Origin: Bremia lactucae
Taxonomy: Eukaryota > Oomycota > Peronosporomycetes > Peronosporales > Peronosporaceae
Reading direction: 5' to 3'
Length of the DNA stretch: 64,000 bases
NCBI RefSeq assembly: GCF_004359215.1
Contig: NC_090621.1
Span: forward strand, 3,982,381-4,046,380
In this document: in pieces, positions 1 to 8,530 of the stretch
How positions within the stretch are numbered: position 1 is the stretch's first letter
Layout of the letters: the number at the start of each line of letters is the position of its first letter
The notes under the pieces: model-generated
Told to the model about the DNA's origin: nothing
The model's database searches: none
Seen by the model: the letters and a program-made list of their open reading frames with translations, nothing else
Program-made: the position numbers and the translations under genes

Positions 1-1969
1 CCGAAACAATTTAACGAGGCTCTAGGCTCAATGCTTTAGATGCTAGGATTGAGATGCTTTACTGAAATTTGCGCTTTCCTGTCTGCTTGAAGTCCATCGG
101 TTGTGTCGAATCATCGTCACTTATCCCGAGCGAGTCAAAATTTGAGATTAGCCTTTTCAATGTCGTCAAAAAGGTTGACCGTTAATCATTAAAAAACAAA
201 CTCGTCAAAGGTTACATTTCTACTGATAATTACTTTCTGCGCTTGTAAGTCATAGGCTCATTACGCCTTAGAGACTTCTTCAGAGCCCACGAACTCCAAC
301 TCGAGACTTGGGGTCCCAATTGAGCCGTTTTTCTTTTGGAGTAAAGACATGCGCTCGACAGCCGAAGACGCGCATATGCTGGATACTTGGCTCGGACTTG
401 TAAGCCATTCCGAATAGAGTCTTGCTCTTAATCTTGAGCGATGGAAGAGGATTCTTGACGTAACTTGCAGCAATGGCAGCTTCGCCCCAAAAGCACTTGT
501 CCAGCTTAGCGTGATGTTGCATACTGCGTCAAATCGTCACAATCATTCGTATGGCGCGTTTAGCCATCCTAATGGTCTGGTGCACGTACGGGACTGTGAC
601 CTGTTGCTTGGTGCCCTCGTCCTCGTAGAAAATCTTGAGCGAATTGGTCGCAAATTCACGAGATCCATCATACCGCACAAAGTTTTCCTTTTTGTTGAAT
701 TGCGTTTGAATCTTTCATATGCATGCCGTGATGAAGCCTCGCTGTCCGACTTGAATCGCAAACAAAGGCCCTTCATACAATCGCTGGCTTCATCACGATC
801 AACAGCAAATATTTGCTTCCACCTTAATCGGGCCACAAATATCAAAGTGTAGTAGCTCGAACGAGGAATAGCGACGCTTATCGCTGTTGCTTAAACATAT
901 TTTTTGGACCATATTTCCTTCTTGACATCCGCGACACACGCTCGGTAGAAACGAAGTCGTTTGTATGTCAGCGTCCTTAATCATGCGGCTTGCAATCGTT
1001 TTTCGTAGAACGTCGATGGCGTGTGACCCGATCTCACAAAGACGATCGCTGCTGTGATCAGACGTTGCTGAATTGGCCGGGCGCTGTGAAGTCTAATTAA
1101 AGTATCCTTTCCTGTCGAACCTCGCATTCCAGTGAAACTACAAATGCGATCCGATCGTAGTCGTAATCTTATTTGTGCTGCCACTGCACGTTGCTGGCAT
1201 CGCATCCACGATTTTAATTACTGCTTCAAGATCCTCGCATGTCTTTCAATTGCTTGGTCCAGCATCACTCTACCACGTGCCCCAATTTGTCACAATATGT
1301 GCACTGACGGGATTTTCGCTCGGCACTGAATGCTTTTGCCGCATCTTCAGTCTTCACCGGAGCAATCGTTCCTTTTACTTTGTCGCTGATGTGCTCGCTT
1401 GTCAGCACCTTCACAACATCTTGGATCCTTAGCTCTGCACTGCTCTTCTACAGATTAAGCACGACGTTCTCGTAGCCTTTTGGACAGACTGCGCAGTAGA
1501 CAAATTGCAACGCCCTCATCCTCCATTTTGGCGTCAATACTGCTAAGCTTGGCGCTTGTGTTGAGGATCACAGTGATGCAAAACGTTGTCGCCTTTCGCC
1601 ATCGCCGTGCTGAATAGCAGGCGCTTCAAGATGATGCGTCCAGCCTTCTGCGATCCGCCGTACAAATTCTTAATGCGCGTCCAGGTAACCCAGGCTTCTT
1701 TAAAGTCGTCTGTTTCGTGACGAAGTTCGTGTCCATGTGGAGAAGCATAAGGCCAAACGCAATATTGCTGGACTTGACATATTTGTCTCTGGCACGGGTG
1801 TCCGCAAACGACGAAGTCACCTCACGATTGACCAGGTGCCACACCGACTTGGTGAGAACAACACACCACGCATGTAGCGGTTCGACGTGGCAAACTTGTC
1901 ATCGCTCAACTTGTCGATAGTAATCTTCGTCGAAACTTCTTGGGCAGAAGTCATGGTCGTTGGGCTCAT
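1..1969 (-). pseudogene. Copia family A, copy A1: decayed gag-integrase, protease missing
   Basis: Ty1/copia gag-pol remnant, read right to left from a gag start at 1967-1969 (MSPTTMTSAQ). Gag blocks ([18 protein letters not shown]) are split between frames near 1830 and 1630. A CCHC-like knuckle (CTYCDKLGHVVE, then a stop) lies near 1265-1310. From there the sequence passes from a VSLECE block straight to pre-integrase near 1090, so the DSGAT protease block is absent. CRGCQEGN (zinc motif) is at about 912-940. The integrase core follows, with the catalytic Glu replaced by Lys (HQTIRMAKRA, 547-585). A truncated integrase C-terminus runs off the window edge. The same lesions recur in the other A copies at 13421-15389, 22012-25416 and 30998-35629. 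It cannot encode a working polyprotein. Family assignment is firm; exact domain limits are approximate. Confidence 0.85.
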
Positions 1970-1973
1970 AGAC

Positions 1974-2086
1974 TGTTGAAGTCCGAAAAATAAGGGGGCA
2001 AAGCGAAGCGAAGAATCAGCTCGATGAGCCGAAGACACATGAACGGAAAAGAAATAGTTGGAAGTGAGTGATTTATTGGGGCTCAC
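1974..2086 (-). repeat. A1 5' LTR, truncated by B1 insertion
   Basis: Matches the first part of the 250-bp A LTR seen whole at 11438-11687, 15394-15643, 20021-20270 and 25421-25670. It stops at GGGGCTCAC, where the B1 LTR end begins. The rest of the A LTR is not seen next to this copy. The expected 5-bp target duplication (CTCAC) on the far side of B1 would lie in the 11013-11401 gap. Confidence 0.75.
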
Positions 2087-2107
2087 TATTGAAACCGTCA
2101 AGTGAGC
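2087..2107 (-). repeat. B1 3' LTR, distal tail cut off by E1
   Basis: The terminal 21 bp or so of a B-family LTR. Its continuation is at 6735 onward, on the other side of E1. The pre-insertion order is recovered by comparison with the B2 LTR at 45057-45090, where the same GTCAAGTGAGCGAAGTTTTGC run is uninterrupted. The boundary with the A LTR is inferred to within a few bases. Confidence 0.7.
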
Positions 2108-2112
2108 GAAGT

Positions 2113-2382
2113 TATTGAGGGTTATGGGTTTCAGGTAATGTACACAACCCAAACCGGTCCAATCCGAACCGCGGTTAAACATAGCATCTACATATATTAT
2201 AGTATAGTTTGATGCAGTATGTAGAAATGAGTGGTTTCGAGAAGTAAAAGTGTAAGCCTTAATAAATCAATCACTTCCAAATATTCCTTCTCCTTCCCAA
2301 GTCGTCTTCACCTTTCAAGTGCAGACTTCTCCCGTGTTCTTCAAGCCTCCTTCTCTCTTCCAGTGCTCGGTACCCTTTAACA
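2113..2382 (+). repeat. E1 5' LTR
   Basis: 270 bp, starting TATTGAGGG and ending TTTAACA, so the 5' end is TA instead of the canonical TG. It contains the 10-bp palindrome AACCGCGGTT near its start, an A/T-rich TATATTATAGTATAG stretch at about 2193-2207 that could serve as a TATA region, and AATAAA at 2261-2266 as a likely polyadenylation signal. The functional roles are inferred from position. Confidence 0.93.
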
Positions 2383-2394
2383 GGTTATGAGCCC
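2383..2394 (+). promoter_or_regulatory. E1 primer binding site (half-tRNA-iMet type)
   Basis: GGTTATGAGCCC directly follows the LTR. It is the exact complement of GGGCUCAUAACC, the anticodon stem-loop of eukaryotic initiator tRNA. This is the arrangement known for Drosophila copia, which is primed by a tRNA-iMet half cut in the anticodon loop. The ATG inside the site is also the first codon of the gag reading frame. The same site occurs at 34811-34822, 39655-39666 and 44314-44325 (minus) and in variant form in other elements here. Confidence 0.8.
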
Positions 2395-3175
2395 AAGCAC
2401 GATGTCCTCTGCTCAAGATTCCGCCACCAAGATCTCCATCGACAAATTCGATGGCGACAACTATGCGACGTGGAGCCGCTACATGCGTGGCGTGTTCCTG
2501 ACCAAGTCGACTTGGCATGTGGTCAACCGGGAGACTACTCCAACCTTCGCCGATCCTCGCGCCATGGACGAATATGTCAAGGCGAGCAATATCGCCTTCG
2601 GCTTGATGTTGCTGTACATAAGCGCGGATTACCATCACGTGGTTGATGACTGCGAAGAAGCATGGGTTGCGTGGGCAAAGCTGAAGACCCTCTACGGCGG
2701 ATCGCAGAAGGCGGGACGGATCTTCTTGAAGCGACAGCTCTTCAGCATGAAGATGGCGGAAGGCGGTAATGTACTTCATCATTGCAATGAAGTCCTCAAC
2801 ATCAGCGCAAAGCTCAAGAGCATCGGCGCCAAGATGGAGGACGAGGACGTGGCGATTTGTTTGTTGCGCAGCCTCCCCAAGAGTTACGAGAACGTCGTTC
2901 TCAACTTGGAGATGAGCAGCGCGGAATTGCGATCGCGTGACGTCGTGAAAGTGCTGACAAATGAGCACATCAAGAGACAAGGAAACAAGACGACATCGGT
3001 GAAGACTGAAGAAACAACCAAGGCTTTCAGTACCGAACGCGAGTTTCGTCAGTGTACATTCTGCGGAAAATTGGGGCACACTGTGGAGAAGTGCTGGACC
3101 AAGCAGAAGGAAGACAATCGGGGAGCTCGACGCGGCGGCAATAATCGTGGACGCGGAGCGAATCAAGTTCAGTAA
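2387..3175 (+). CDS. E1 copia gag (nucleocapsid), ends at in-frame TAA
   Basis: 262 residues. It begins [10 protein letters not shown]; a second ATG lies five codons on, so the true start could be either. The N-terminal two thirds is the copia gag domain (UBN2 type: [20 protein letters not shown]-like helices, LKRQLFSM). A CCHC zinc knuckle C223-x2-C226-x4-H231-x4-C236 ([14 protein letters not shown]) and a basic Arg/Gly tail follow. Gag packages element RNA in virus-like particles. The frame stops at TAA 3173-3175. Copies E2 and E3 have TGG (Trp) at that codon and read on into protease, so the stop is a lesion of this copy and not a normal gag end. Confidence 0.88.
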   Translation: MSPSTMSSAQDSATKISIDKFDGDNYATWSRYMRGVFLTKSTWHVVNRETTPTFADPRAMDEYVKASNIAFGLMLLYISADYHHVVDDCEEAWVAWAKLKTLYGGSQKAGRIFLKRQLFSMKMAEGGNVLHHCNEVLNISAKLKSIGAKMEDEDVAICLLRSLPKSYENVVLNLEMSSAELRSRDVVKVLTNEHIKRQGNKTTSVKTEETTKAFSTEREFRQCTFCGKLGHTVEKCWTKQKEDNRGARRGGNNRGRGANQVQ

Positions 3176-3214
3176 CAAGGCTACAGTGGCAACAGCAACG
3201 GTAACTACGATCGT

Positions 3215-4774
3215 GTGGCGTTTGCTGTGTCAATGAAATGCGGACTTTCAACGACCAAGAACATGTCCGGGATGTGGGCGATTGATAGCGGTGCTACGCA
3301 TCACATCTGCTACGAAAAATCCAAGTTCGAAGTTCTGGACGAACACAATGAAGGTGAAGTTCTGGTCGCAGATGGAAACAAAGCCGCTATCAAAGGCATC
3401 GGGACTATCATCGAAAAGGTACTACTGCCTAACGGTGAAGAACCTGAAGTCGAGATCAAAAACGCGCTTTTCGTCCCAGATATGAACAAGAACCTACTAT
3501 CAATTCCGCAAATCAACAAGAGCGGCAAGTTTCAAGTGGTGTTTGATGGTGCCAAAATGGAGATCTCGCGTAAAGACCCTGAGCAAGTGGTGGCGATGGC
3601 AGATCTTGCGGATGGACTCTATTGGCTTCGCACATCTCACCGATCGGTAAATACTACTTCAAGGTCAAGAGTCGAAGATCTTCATGCACGCATGGGCCAC
3701 GCACCGTTTGATGTCTTGTTTAAAATGGTTTCCAAAGGGATGATCAAGGATGCTAAAATGCCAGAAAAGGCAAGCAGATCTAGCATATGCCACGGGTGTC
3801 AAGAAGGAAAAATGGTACAGCGACCGTTTCCAAGTAACCCGAACAAGCAGCACTACGACCCGTTCGAGCTTCTACACATCGACACTTGCGGACCCATGGA
3901 AGTTGAATCGCTGGGTGGAAGCAAGTACTTGCTACTAATCGTTGATGAAGGCAGCGGATGCATGAAGGGCTTCGGTCTGCGCGCCAAGTCCGATAGTGAA
4001 GAGTGTATCAAGAGATACATCAATGCGGTGCAGACGCAGTTTGACTTCAAGGTCAAGTTCGTTCGACATGATGGTGCACGAGAATTCGCGACAACTTCGA
4101 TCAAGGCATTTTACGATGATCAAGGAATCGAGCAGCAAGTCACTGTTCCGTATGCGCACCAGACGAATGGCACGGCAGAACGGGCAATCCGGACTATCGT
4201 AACGATTGGCCGCAGCATGCTCCACTACGCAAAATTAGACAAGTGTTTCTGGGCTGAGGCAGCAATGACAGCAATATACATCAAGAATCGACTGCCATCG
4301 CCCAAGTACCAAGATCAGACTCCGTTCGAGATCATCAACGGATCTCGACCAAGTGTCAAACACATGCGAGTTTTTGGCTGCCGTGCGTTCGTGCTGACTC
4401 CAAAAGAAAAGAGATCGAAATGGGATCCGAAGTCCCGTGAAGGACTGTTTATGGGGTACGAAGAATCATCAAAGGCATACCGCATTTACGACATTGAAAC
4501 GGATCAGGTGGTGATATCTCGCGATGTCACGTTCGACGAATCGACGTTTGGGTTCGCACAGACGCCTCTACAAGATGTTGTTGATGATGCCTTATTGGAT
4601 TTTGACACGATGAGCATCAGTAGTGAACCTGCCACCACGGAGTTCAAGCAAACAGGCAAGCGCAAGAACCGTTCAAACAGCCAAGAACAAGTGTTTAAAC
4701 GACCAGCTTGCCGCGGAGCCGGGTTAGAAGAAGCAAGTGCGCCGGATGACTTCGAGTTGTGCCACCAAAAATGA
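3215..4774 (+). CDS. E1 protease-integrase part of copia pol
   Basis: Same frame as gag, resuming after the TAA at 3173; the true coding region starts at about 3176. Aspartic protease DSGAT is at 3284-3298. The pre-integrase zinc domain follows, with LHARMGH near 3680 and CHGC near 3790. The integrase core has catalytic Asp 3881-3883 (HIDTCGPM), Asp 4070-4072 (RHDGAREF) and Glu 4178-4180 (NGTAERA), all intact. The C-terminal part ([24 protein letters not shown]) leads into a variable linker. An in-frame TGA at 4772 ends it; translation of the next codons gives the linker that joins the RT block. Integrase would insert the cDNA copy into the genome. Confidence 0.88.
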   Translation: MAFAVSMKCGLSTTKNMSGMWAIDSGATHHICYEKSKFEVLDEHNEGEVLVADGNKAAIKGIGTIIEKVLLPNGEEPEVEIKNALFVPDMNKNLLSIPQINKSGKFQVVFDGAKMEISRKDPEQVVAMADLADGLYWLRTSHRSVNTTSRSRVEDLHARMGHAPFDVLFKMVSKGMIKDAKMPEKASRSSICHGCQEGKMVQRPFPSNPNKQHYDPFELLHIDTCGPMEVESLGGSKYLLLIVDEGSGCMKGFGLRAKSDSEECIKRYINAVQTQFDFKVKFVRHDGAREFATTSIKAFYDDQGIEQQVTVPYAHQTNGTAERAIRTIVTIGRSMLHYAKLDKCFWAEAAMTAIYIKNRLPSPKYQDQTPFEIINGSRPSVKHMRVFGCRAFVLTPKEKRSKWDPKSREGLFMGYEESSKAYRIYDIETDQVVISRDVTFDESTFGFAQTPLQDVVDDALLDFDTMSISSEPATTEFKQTGKRKNRSNSQEQVFKRPACRGAGLEEASAPDDFELCHQK

Positions 4775-4822
4775 CGTTCGAATGTTCGAGCTAACCGGGA
4801 CGAAGACCAAAAGGACAATGAT

Positions 4823-5947
4823 ATGGATGATGATGACGACACCCACCACGGCTTTTGGCAAGCAAGCGTGAATGCAGTTGAGGGCGCTGATTTATCCGAA
4901 CCAACAACGTTTGAAGACGCGATTAATGGGCCAGATCGAGTACACTGGCGTAAGGCGATCTGTGCGGAGCTAGACTCAATGAAACTCCGTAGCGTATTTC
5001 GAGCAGCGAAACTGCCAGCTGGGCAGCACACCATTGGGACCAAGTGGGTATTCAAGATCAAGCGCAAGGCTGACGGAAACATCGATAAATACAAGGCACG
5101 TCTCGTTGCCAAGGGTTTCAAGCAAAAGTATGGCATCGACTACACGGAGACGTTTTCACCAGTAGTCAAGTACGTGACGCTGCGCATGGTGATTGCACTC
5201 ACAAAGTACTTCGACTGGACACTGGGCCAACTGGACGTGGTGACAGCTTTTCTGTATGGAGAAATGAAGGAAAGAGTATTCTGTGCGGTCCCAGAAGGCG
5301 TCGACGTCAATAAAGATTTTGATTGCTTTGAACTGGTTAAAGCAATCTACGGGCTAAAACAAGCTTCACGGGTATGGAATGACACTTTTCATGAGTTTGT
5401 TTGCTCCATCGGATTTCAAGTCTCCGATTTTGATCCGTGCCTTTATCTCAAGATTGCAAACGGAGAGTGCGTGCTATTGTTGGTCTATGTTGATGATGTA
5501 CTGGTGACTGGGAGTTCAATTGAAATGATTGCGCACACCAAGAAAGACTTAAAGTCACGTTTTGAGATGACTGATAGTGGCAAGTGCGCTTTTGTCCTGG
5601 GCATCGAGCTGGTAAACAACAATGACGGAAGCGTGACGATGTGCCAGCGACGCTACGTGGACGATGTTCTCAAGCGTTTCGGCATGAGTGACTGCAAAGC
5701 TGTCATCAGCCCAATGGACATCAGCTCTCGACTAAAGTCAAGCAACGCAGCAACTAAAATCAACGTTCCGTTTCGTGAAGCAGTGGGTGCTTTTAATGCA
5801 CTTGATGACCGCGACACGACCAGACATTGCCTTCGCCGTGGGTTACGTGTCACGTTTTATGGAAAACCCACAAGTCGAGCATTGGATGGCGGTGAAGCGC
5901 ATCCTTCGATACTTGCAAGGAACCAAGTCGCATGGAATCTGCTTTAA
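4823..5947 (+). pseudogene. E1 reverse transcriptase, frameshifted at its end
   Basis: Same frame as the preceding part, after the TGA at 4772. RVT_2-type copia reverse transcriptase: fingers (GTKWVFKIK, KYKARLVAKGF, YTETFSPV), motif A region (QLDVVTAFLYG), IYGLKQASR, and YVDD active site at 5486-5497. The frame is true to about 5785. Extra T in GCTTTTAATG (5790-5793; E2 and E3 read GCTTTAATG) then shifts it, so residues after REAVGA up to 5947 are out-of-frame. RT and RNase H convert element RNA to DNA in the particle. Confidence 0.85.
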
Positions 5948-6446
5948 GCCTGGCAACAATGTAAATTTTTGCGGCTACTCGGATGCAGACTGGGCCGGTG
6001 ATCATGCAGACCGCAAGTCGACTTCAGGATACGCGTTTATTCTCATGGGCGCTCCTGTAAGCTGGGGGAGCAAGAAACAATCAAGTGTGTCGCTGTCAAC
6101 AAGTGAAGCCGAATATATCGCGCTAAGTTTAGCGATTCAAGAAGGCAAGTGGGTGCATCGACTACTGCGCGAAATCCTAGACGCGGCAGCAAACAAGTCT
6201 GAACCGGTGCTTAAGATCATGGAAGACAACCAGTCGTGTATCAAGATGACGAAGAATCCGGTAAACCATGGTCGTGCGAAACATATCGACATCAAGTATC
6301 ACCACATTCGTGATGAAGTAAAGCGTGGCGAAGTCAACCTCGAATACTGCGAAACGTCGAACATGTTGGCAGACATAATGACGAAAAGACTACCAGGACC
6401 GCGTCACAAGGAATTAACGACAGCGCTTGGCATACACGCGTGTTAG
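5775..6446 (+). pseudogene. E1 RNase H, downstream of the frameshift
   Basis: Continues the RT in the +1 frame from about 5793: [25 protein letters not shown], then the copia RNase H with [26 protein letters not shown] and [13 protein letters not shown], and the C-terminal ADIMTKRLPGPRHK block. Acidic residues expected of the active site (DADW, SEAE, EDN) are present. It ends with TAG just before the polypurine tract. Alone it lacks a translation start; the ATG at 5775 lies upstream of the shift and is not a natural start. Confidence 0.85.
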
Positions 6447-6447
6447 C

Positions 6448-6459
6448 ATTGAGGGGGCG
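6448..6459 (+). other. E1 polypurine tract
   Basis: A purine-rich ATTGAGGGGGCG stretch directly upstream of the 3' LTR, the usual plus-strand primer position. The same GAGGGGGCG run precedes the LTRs of E2 (complement at 31818-31830) and L (57352-57362). Confidence 0.7.
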
Positions 6460-6729
6460 TATTGAGGGTTATGGGTTTCAGGTAATGTACACAACCCAAA
6501 CCGGTCCAATCCGAACCGCGGTTAAACATAGCATCTACTTATATTATAGTATAGTTAGATGCAGTATGTAGAAATGAGTGGTTTCGAGAAGTAAAAGTGT
6601 AAGCCCCAATAAATCAATCACTTCTAAATATTCCTTCTCCTTCACAAGTCGTCTTCACCTTTCAAGTGCAGACTTCTCCCGTGTTCTTCAAGCCTCCTTC
6701 TCTCTTCCAGTGCTCGGTACCCTTTAACA
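6460..6729 (+). repeat. E1 3' LTR
   Basis: 270 bp, pair of 2113-2382 with about six substitutions. AATAAA is at 6608-6613. It is followed by the target duplication GAAGT (6730-6734) and then by the rest of the B1 LTR. Confidence 0.93.
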
Positions 6730-6734
6730 GAAGT

Positions 6735-6986
6735 TTAGCAAAATGCAAAGTAAATATATAAAGGTCCTTAGTTCGCAAACCTATTGCTACCTCTAAGCCA
6801 ATCATTGCTTCTAGCCAATCATAGTTCATTGAACTTTCTAGAAGCTTGTGACGTCATGTACTGACGTCACCCTATGACGTCATCTACTGACGTCATCTAC
6901 TGATGTCACACTATGACGTCATTACCGGTTTTTACTGGTACATACTGGTAGTCTCTTGGTCAGGTCGAGCCGCTTCCTCGCCAACA
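6735..6986 (-). repeat. B1 3' LTR, main part
   Basis: In element orientation it begins TGTTGGCGAGG at 6986, directly after the purine-rich GTCGAGTGGGAG (6987-6998). It contains the six-copy TGACGTCA array at 6849-6926 and an ATATATTTACTTTGCATTTTGC run (complement near 6750), and is broken by E1 at 6735. The total LTR would be about 275 bp. The last 18 codons of the RNase H frame lie inside it. Confidence 0.85.
6849..6926. promoter_or_regulatory. Six 13-bp repeats carrying TGACGTCA (CRE-like) palindromes
   Basis: TGACGTCA occurs at 6849, 6862, 6875, 6888 and 6914, and TGATGTCA at 6901, so the six units start exactly 13 bp apart with 5-bp spacers (TGTAC, CCCTA, TCTAC, TCTAC, CACTA, TTACC). TGACGTCA is the cAMP-response element, bound by CREB/ATF type bZIP factors in eukaryotes. 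The location in the U3-side half of the LTR suggests an enhancer. That function is inferred. Confidence 0.75.
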
Positions 6987-8530
6987 CTCCCACTCGACTC
7001 GACACTTGTTGCTAACACTCCCAGCATGCGTCGAAGGTGTTCAAACTGTACAGCAGGAATCGGCTTGGTCATCATGTCTGCTTTCATTTCCTTTGTCGAG
7101 CAGTATTGCAGCACCACTTGGCCGTCTTCAACTCTTTCCCGCACAAAGTGATAGCGTATGCCGATGTGTTTAGTTCTCTTGTGAAACTCCGGATTCTTGG
7201 CCAACGCAATCGCACCTTGATTGTCTTCGTACACCTTGACAGCTTCGTTGCTCTTCATCTCACCAAGCTCGCATAGAAATGTCTTGAGCCAAATTGCTTC
7301 TTGTACTGCTTCCGTCAGCGCCATGTACTCTGCCTCCGTCGATGACAACGCCACCGTTCGCTGCTTCTTGCTCCTCCAGCTAATACACCCGTTATTCATC
7401 ATGAAAGCGTATCCGCTTGTACTACGTCGCGTCTCCACATCACCAGCCCAGTCTGCGTCTGAGTATCCTTGCAGTGTAGCAATACCATCACGTGAGAAAT
7501 AAAGTCCATGCGTCGGTGTTGCTTGAAGATACCGCAACACACGCTTGATAGCCTGCCAATGTATTGGACAGGGATCAGCCGCAAATTGACTCAATGCTCC
7601 CACTGCCACAGCAAGGTCCGGACGAGTCGCAACCATCAAGTACAGGATACCTCCAATGGCACTCCGGTAGGGTACGTTCTTCATTGTTTCCTCATGATTG
7701 CAGCCGCCTTCACACATGTTCTTGGTCAGTCTAAGTCCAGGATTTTGAGGCGTCTTCACAGGCTTGCTGTCATGCATCCCAAACTTGGTTAAAACAGACT
7801 TAAGAAACTTGGTTTGCCGCATTGTCACATAGCCAGCCGCATGATCGCTCTTGATTTCCACACCAAGAAAATACTTTAGCTCACCGAGATCCGTCATCTC
7901 GAATCGGTCACTCAACGCACGCTTTGTTGACGTGAGAAACTCGTCGTTGCTACTTGCGATGATCAGATCGTCAACATACAAAACAACAAAGACCATGTCG
8001 CTGTCATCTCGCTTAACGTACACGCAGCGATCTGATTCACACTTGATGAAACCCATCTTGATCATGAAGTCATCGATGGTCTGATTCCACATACGGGGTG
8101 ATTGCTTCAACCCGTATAGTGACTTCTTCAGCTTGCACACGTGATCTGGACGACTAGCATCGACATATCCATCTGGCTGCGCCATGTAGATATCTTCATC
8201 CAATCCACCATTTAGGAACGCTGTCTTGACATCCATCTGATGCAACTTCAGCGTATACTTGGCAGCCAAACTCAGAACAATTCGAATCGACGTAAACTTG
8301 GCCACCGGCGCATACGTTTCTTCGTAATCGACTCCATACTTGTGTGAGAACCCCTTAGCCACTAGACGTGCCTTATACCGCTCAATTTCGCCATCTTGAG
8401 TCTCCTTGACACGGAACACCCATCTGCAGCCGATAGCCTTGCGTCCCTTTCGCAACGGTACAATGTTCCATGTATCATTTTTCTGGAGCGAGTCATACTC
8501 CGAATCGCACGCCCACGCCCTCCCTTCCAT
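6932..8530 (-). CDS. B1 reverse transcriptase-RNase H
   Basis: About 530 codons open. From the N side: linker to RT (CDSEYDSLQKNDTW), fingers (GCRWVFRVK, ERYKARLVAKGF, YAPVAKFTS), motif A block (HQMDVKTAFLNG), SLYGLKQSPRMW, YVDD at 7967-7978, then RNase H ([46 protein letters not shown]) and a short tail ending in TAA inside the LTR. The first few residues of the open frame (MEGRAWA) are out of register with the linker; a 1-base shift near 8525 separates this block from integrase. All RT and RNase H motifs are intact. Confidence 0.88.
   Translation of the reverse strand: MEGRAWACDSEYDSLQKNDTWNIVPLRKGRKAIGCRWVFRVKETQDGEIERYKARLVAKGFSHKYGVDYEETYAPVAKFTSIRIVLSLAAKYTLKLHQMDVKTAFLNGGLDEDIYMAQPDGYVDASRPDHVCKLKKSLYGLKQSPRMWNQTIDDFMIKMGFIKCESDRCVYVKRDDSDMVFVVLYVDDLIIASSNDEFLTSTKRALSDRFEMTDLGELKYFLGVEIKSDHAAGYVTMRQTKFLKSVLTKFGMHDSKPVKTPQNPGLRLTKNMCEGGCNHEETMKNVPYRSAIGGILYLMVATRPDLAVAVGALSQFAADPCPIHWQAIKRVLRYLQATPTHGLYFSRDGIATLQGYSDADWAGDVETRRSTSGYAFMMNNGCISWRSKKQRTVALSSTEAEYMALTEAVQEAIWLKTFLCELGEMKSNEAVKVYEDNQGAIALAKNPEFHKRTKHIGIRYHFVRERVEDGQVVLQYCSTKEMKADMMTKPIPAVQFEHLRRMLGVLATSVESSGSVGEEAARPDQETTSMYQ

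Larger units (their letters stand above)
2108..6734 (+). mobile_element. E1, complete Ty1/copia element with TSD
   Basis: Full-length copia element: LTR 2113-2382, internal region, LTR 6460-6729, flanked by the direct repeat GAAGT at 2108-2112 and 6730-6734. The two 270-bp LTRs differ at about six positions. The internal order is gag, protease, integrase, reverse transcriptase, RNase H, all in one reading frame, as usual for copia. Three lesions break it: TAA at 3173, TGA at 4772 and one extra T near 5790. The element sits inside the 3' LTR of the minus-strand element B1. Confidence 0.95.

Noticed and set aside
2315..3178. Long antisense reading frame of 287 codons opposite E1 gag, repeated at 34027-34890 opposite E2 gag
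   Set aside because: It mirrors the gag codons exactly, is broken in E3 and in all diverged copies while sense gag blocks persist, and shows no recognisable domain. Best explained as a shadow of GC-rich gag codons.
3173..3181. Stop codon readthrough signal at the E1 gag TAA
   Set aside because: The context CAG TAA CAA GGC only partly resembles leaky stops, and E2 and E3 have Trp at this codon. More likely a nonsense lesion.
6840..6930. CRISPR-like array at the 13-bp TGACGTCA repeats
   Set aside because: The units are far too short, the spacers are 5 bp, there is no cas gene, and the location is an LTR of a eukaryotic retroelement.
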